Shown: positions 62,290 to 64,000 of the stretch, in pieces
How positions within the stretch are numbered: position 1 is the stretch's first letter
Layout: each line of letters starts with the position of its first letter
From: Haloplasma contractile SSD-17B
GTDB taxonomy: Bacteria > Bacillota_I > Bacilli_A > Haloplasmatales > Haloplasmataceae
Assembly: GCF_000215935.2 (NCBI RefSeq)
Contig: NZ_AFNU02000011.1
Coordinates: 1-64,000 of the forward strand
Direction of reading: 5' to 3'
Length of the DNA: 64,000 nt
The notes under the pieces: model-generated
Database searches by the model: none
Seen by the model: the letters and a program-made list of their open reading frames with translations, nothing else
What the model was told of the DNA's origin: nothing
Program-made: the position numbers and the translations under genes

Positions 62290-64000
62290 TTATAATCCAC
62301 AACATTTTTTATATTTCTTTCCACTTCCACAAGGACACGGGTCATTTCTGCCCACTTTATCCTTTTTCACAATTGGTTTTTTCTTTTGATTAGTTTCTTC
62401 TTTACCTGATGTTGCTTTTGTTGGTTTAGCAACCTGTTCACGTTGCAAGTTACTTTTAATCTGAGCTCGTATTATATATCTGGTTACATCTTCTTCAATT
62501 GATATAATAAGATTTTCAAACATGTCAAATCCTTCTAATTGATATTCATTTAGTGGATTTATTTGTCCATACGCTCGAAGTCCAATACTTTGTCTTAAGG
62601 CATCCATTTGATCGATGTGAGCAGTCCACTTCATATCAATCACACGCAATGTAATTACCTTCATGAACTCTTTAAACATATCGTCTTCAATCATTTCACG
62701 TTTTTCATCCAAGGTTTCATTTGCCTTCAAGTAGATTTTCTCAACGATATCAGATGAACTTAATTCAGTGAAATCACTTAGTTTAAACGCATTTTTACCG
62801 AATACGTTATTATTGTAATAATTAACTAACGACTCTAAACGCCAGTCACCTTTATCCGTTCCTGGGTCACAATATGTATAAACGATACGTTCAATTGAAG
62901 ATTTAAACATCTTTTCTACAATTGGTCTTATATCGTCATTATCTAAAACTTCAAATCGTTGTTCATACATGACTTCTCGTTGCTGTCTAATTACATCGTC
63001 ATACTGAAGTAATGTTTTACGACTATCAAAGTTGTTACCCTCAACTCGTTTTTGAGCTCCTTCAACAGAGCGACTAATCATTTTACTTTCAATCGCTTCA
63101 TTTTCTTTAAATCCTAACGTACCAAGTAAACCTTGTAAACGTTCAGAACCAAATCGTCTCAAGAGTTCATCTTCTAGTGATAAATAAAATCGTGAATAAC
63201 CAGGATCTCCCTGACGTCCTGAACGACCTCTTAACTGATTATCGATACGTCTAGATTCATGTCGTTCTGTACCAATAACCGCCAGTCCGCCTACTTCTTT
63301 AACACCTTCACCTAGTTTAATGTCGGTTCCACGACCTGCCATATTGGTTGCGATCGTTACCGCTCCTTTTTGTCCTGCGTTTAGGATAATATCCGCTTCT
63401 CGTTCATGTTGTTTTGCATTTAATACGTTATGGCTGATCCCTTTTCGTTTCAGTAACCCAGAAAGTAACTCTGATGTTTCAACCGCAACCGTACCAATTA
63501 ACATAGGTTGTCCTATTTCATGGCGTTCTGCAATGTCTTCAGCTAACGCTTTAAATTTAGATTCCATAGTTGGATAAATCAAATCTGGTTTATCCTCACG
63601 AACAATTGGTTTGTTGGTTGGAACCTCAACCACATACATATTATAAATGTTTCTAAATTCTTCTTCCTCAGTTTTTGCAGTACCTGTCATACCTGATAGT
63701 TTTTGATACATTCTAAAGAAGTTCTGGAATGTGATTGTTGCTAATGTTTGTGTTTCCTTTTTAATGCTGACATCTTCTTTAGCCTCGATTGCCTGGTGTA
63801 ATCCTTCGCTCCATTGACGGCCTTTCATCTTACGTCCTGTAAATGGGTCTACGATTACGATTTCACCTTCTTCAACAACGTAATCAACATCACGCTTCAT
63901 AACGACATTCGCTTTAAGAGCGTTGTTGATATTATGAAGGAGTCCCGCATACTGTACATCAAATAAGTTTTCTATATTAAAGAATCGTTCTGCTTTTGAA
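62290..64000 (-). CDS. secA: Preprotein translocase ATPase SecA (3' part, continues beyond the window)
   Basis: The C-terminal 569 residues of SecA, the motor that drives proteins through SecYEG. The frame is open to the edge of the window (its first codons read [16 protein letters not shown]), so the N-terminal ATP-binding half lies outside. Visible are [39 protein letters not shown], the second helicase domain [17 protein letters not shown] and [10 protein letters not shown], the helical scaffold/wing [18 protein letters not shown], and the zinc-binding SEC-C tail [13 protein letters not shown] that contacts SecB or membrane lipids. prfB follows 70 bp downstream. Confidence 0.97.
   Translation of the reverse strand, partial: SKAERFFNIENLFDVQYAGLLHNINNALKANVVMKRDVDYVVEEGEIVIVDPFTGRKMKGRQWSEGLHQAIEAKEDVSIKKETQTLATITFQNFFRMYQKLSGMTGTAKTEEEEFRNIYNMYVVEVPTNKPIVREDKPDLIYPTMESKFKALAEDIAERHEIGQPMLIGTVAVETSELLSGLLKRKGISHNVLNAKQHEREADIILNAGQKGAVTIATNMAGRGTDIKLGEGVKEVGGLAVIGTERHESRRIDNQLRGRSGRQGDPGYSRFYLSLEDELLRRFGSERLQGLLGTLGFKENEAIESKMISRSVEGAQKRVEGNNFDSRKTLLQYDDVIRQQREVMYEQRFEVLDNDDIRPIVEKMFKSSIERIVYTYCDPGTDKGDWRLESLVNYYNNNVFGKNAFKLSDFTELSSSDIVEKIYLKANETLDEKREMIEDDMFKEFMKVITLRVIDMKWTAHIDQMDALRQSIGLRAYGQINPLNEYQLEGFDMFENLIISIEEDVTRYIIRAQIKSNLQREQVAKPTKATSGKEETNQKKKPIVKKDKVGRNDPCPCGSGKKYKKCCGL

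Noticed and set aside
1-64000. Mycoplasma-type genetic code (UGA as Trp)
   Set aside because: UGA ends MrpB, MrpC, MrpD and YitT at their natural lengths, Trp is encoded by TGG throughout, and a full RF2 gene is present.

Overview
The window is AT-rich DNA from a low-GC Gram-positive-type bacterium (Bacillota, or a deep lineage near Mollicutes such as the Haloplasma/Turicibacter neighbourhood; the lineage is inference). Shine-Dalgarno sites are strong. UGA is a normal stop: it ends the MrpB, MrpC, MrpD and YitT genes, and a full release factor 2 gene is present. Most genes lie on the minus strand. I see no rRNA, tRNA, CRISPR array or intact insertion sequence.

Layout. 0.2-8.9 kb (minus): a Mug-type glycosylase, a propeller-like lipoprotein, a three-gene operon (alpha-oxoamine synthase of serine-palmitoyltransferase type, short-chain dehydrogenase, two-domain VOC protein), a CDP-alcohol phosphatidyltransferase, and a NarL/DesK-type two-component system. 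9.0-12.2 kb (plus): a divergent three-gene ABC exporter, arranged like Bacillus LnrJK-LnrLMN, behind a promoter with paired operator-like repeats. 12.3-23.2 kb: small enzymes (GyrI-like, two GNATs, a methyltransferase), an orphan solute-binding lipoprotein with an Ig-like front domain, a TlpA-like thioredoxin gene with an in-frame TGA at the catalytic Cys position, two Cys-rich surface/coat-like proteins, a nucleotidyltransferase-like protein and an ankyrin protein. 23.8-29.3 kb (plus): an eight-gene Mrp-type cation/proton antiporter operon of the split, MBH-like layout. 29.5-32.2 kb: a P-type cation ATPase.

32.8-45.1 kb is an accessory region: nucleotidyltransferase-like, RibD-C-like reductase, double-MerR regulator, ParE/Phd toxin-antitoxin, serine hydrolase, GH-A-like hydrolase, a small P-loop kinase-like protein, membrane proteins, an IS1595-type transposase relic and decayed duplicates. 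Five dispersed copies of a module lie here; one copy is the real 3' end and terminator of rlmD at 45.1 kb. Each copy has a terminator hairpin, an extended -10-like sequence, and DNA resembling the 3' tail of TrmA-family methyltransferase genes.

45.1-64 kb returns to core genes (minus): rlmD, an anti-sigma-like surface gene split by an ochre codon, L-serine dehydratase, uvrB, a GGDEF-EAL protein, a Fur-controlled iron ABC transporter (two perfect Fur boxes, one filling the promoter spacer), a CtpA-type protease, a YitT protein, prfB without the usual programmed frameshift, and the 3' part of secA.

The observations most worth follow-up are the candidate UGA-containing thioredoxin with a SECIS-like hairpin, the repeat family marking the island at the end of rlmD, and the alpha-oxoamine synthase operon, which may make sphingoid-like lipids.
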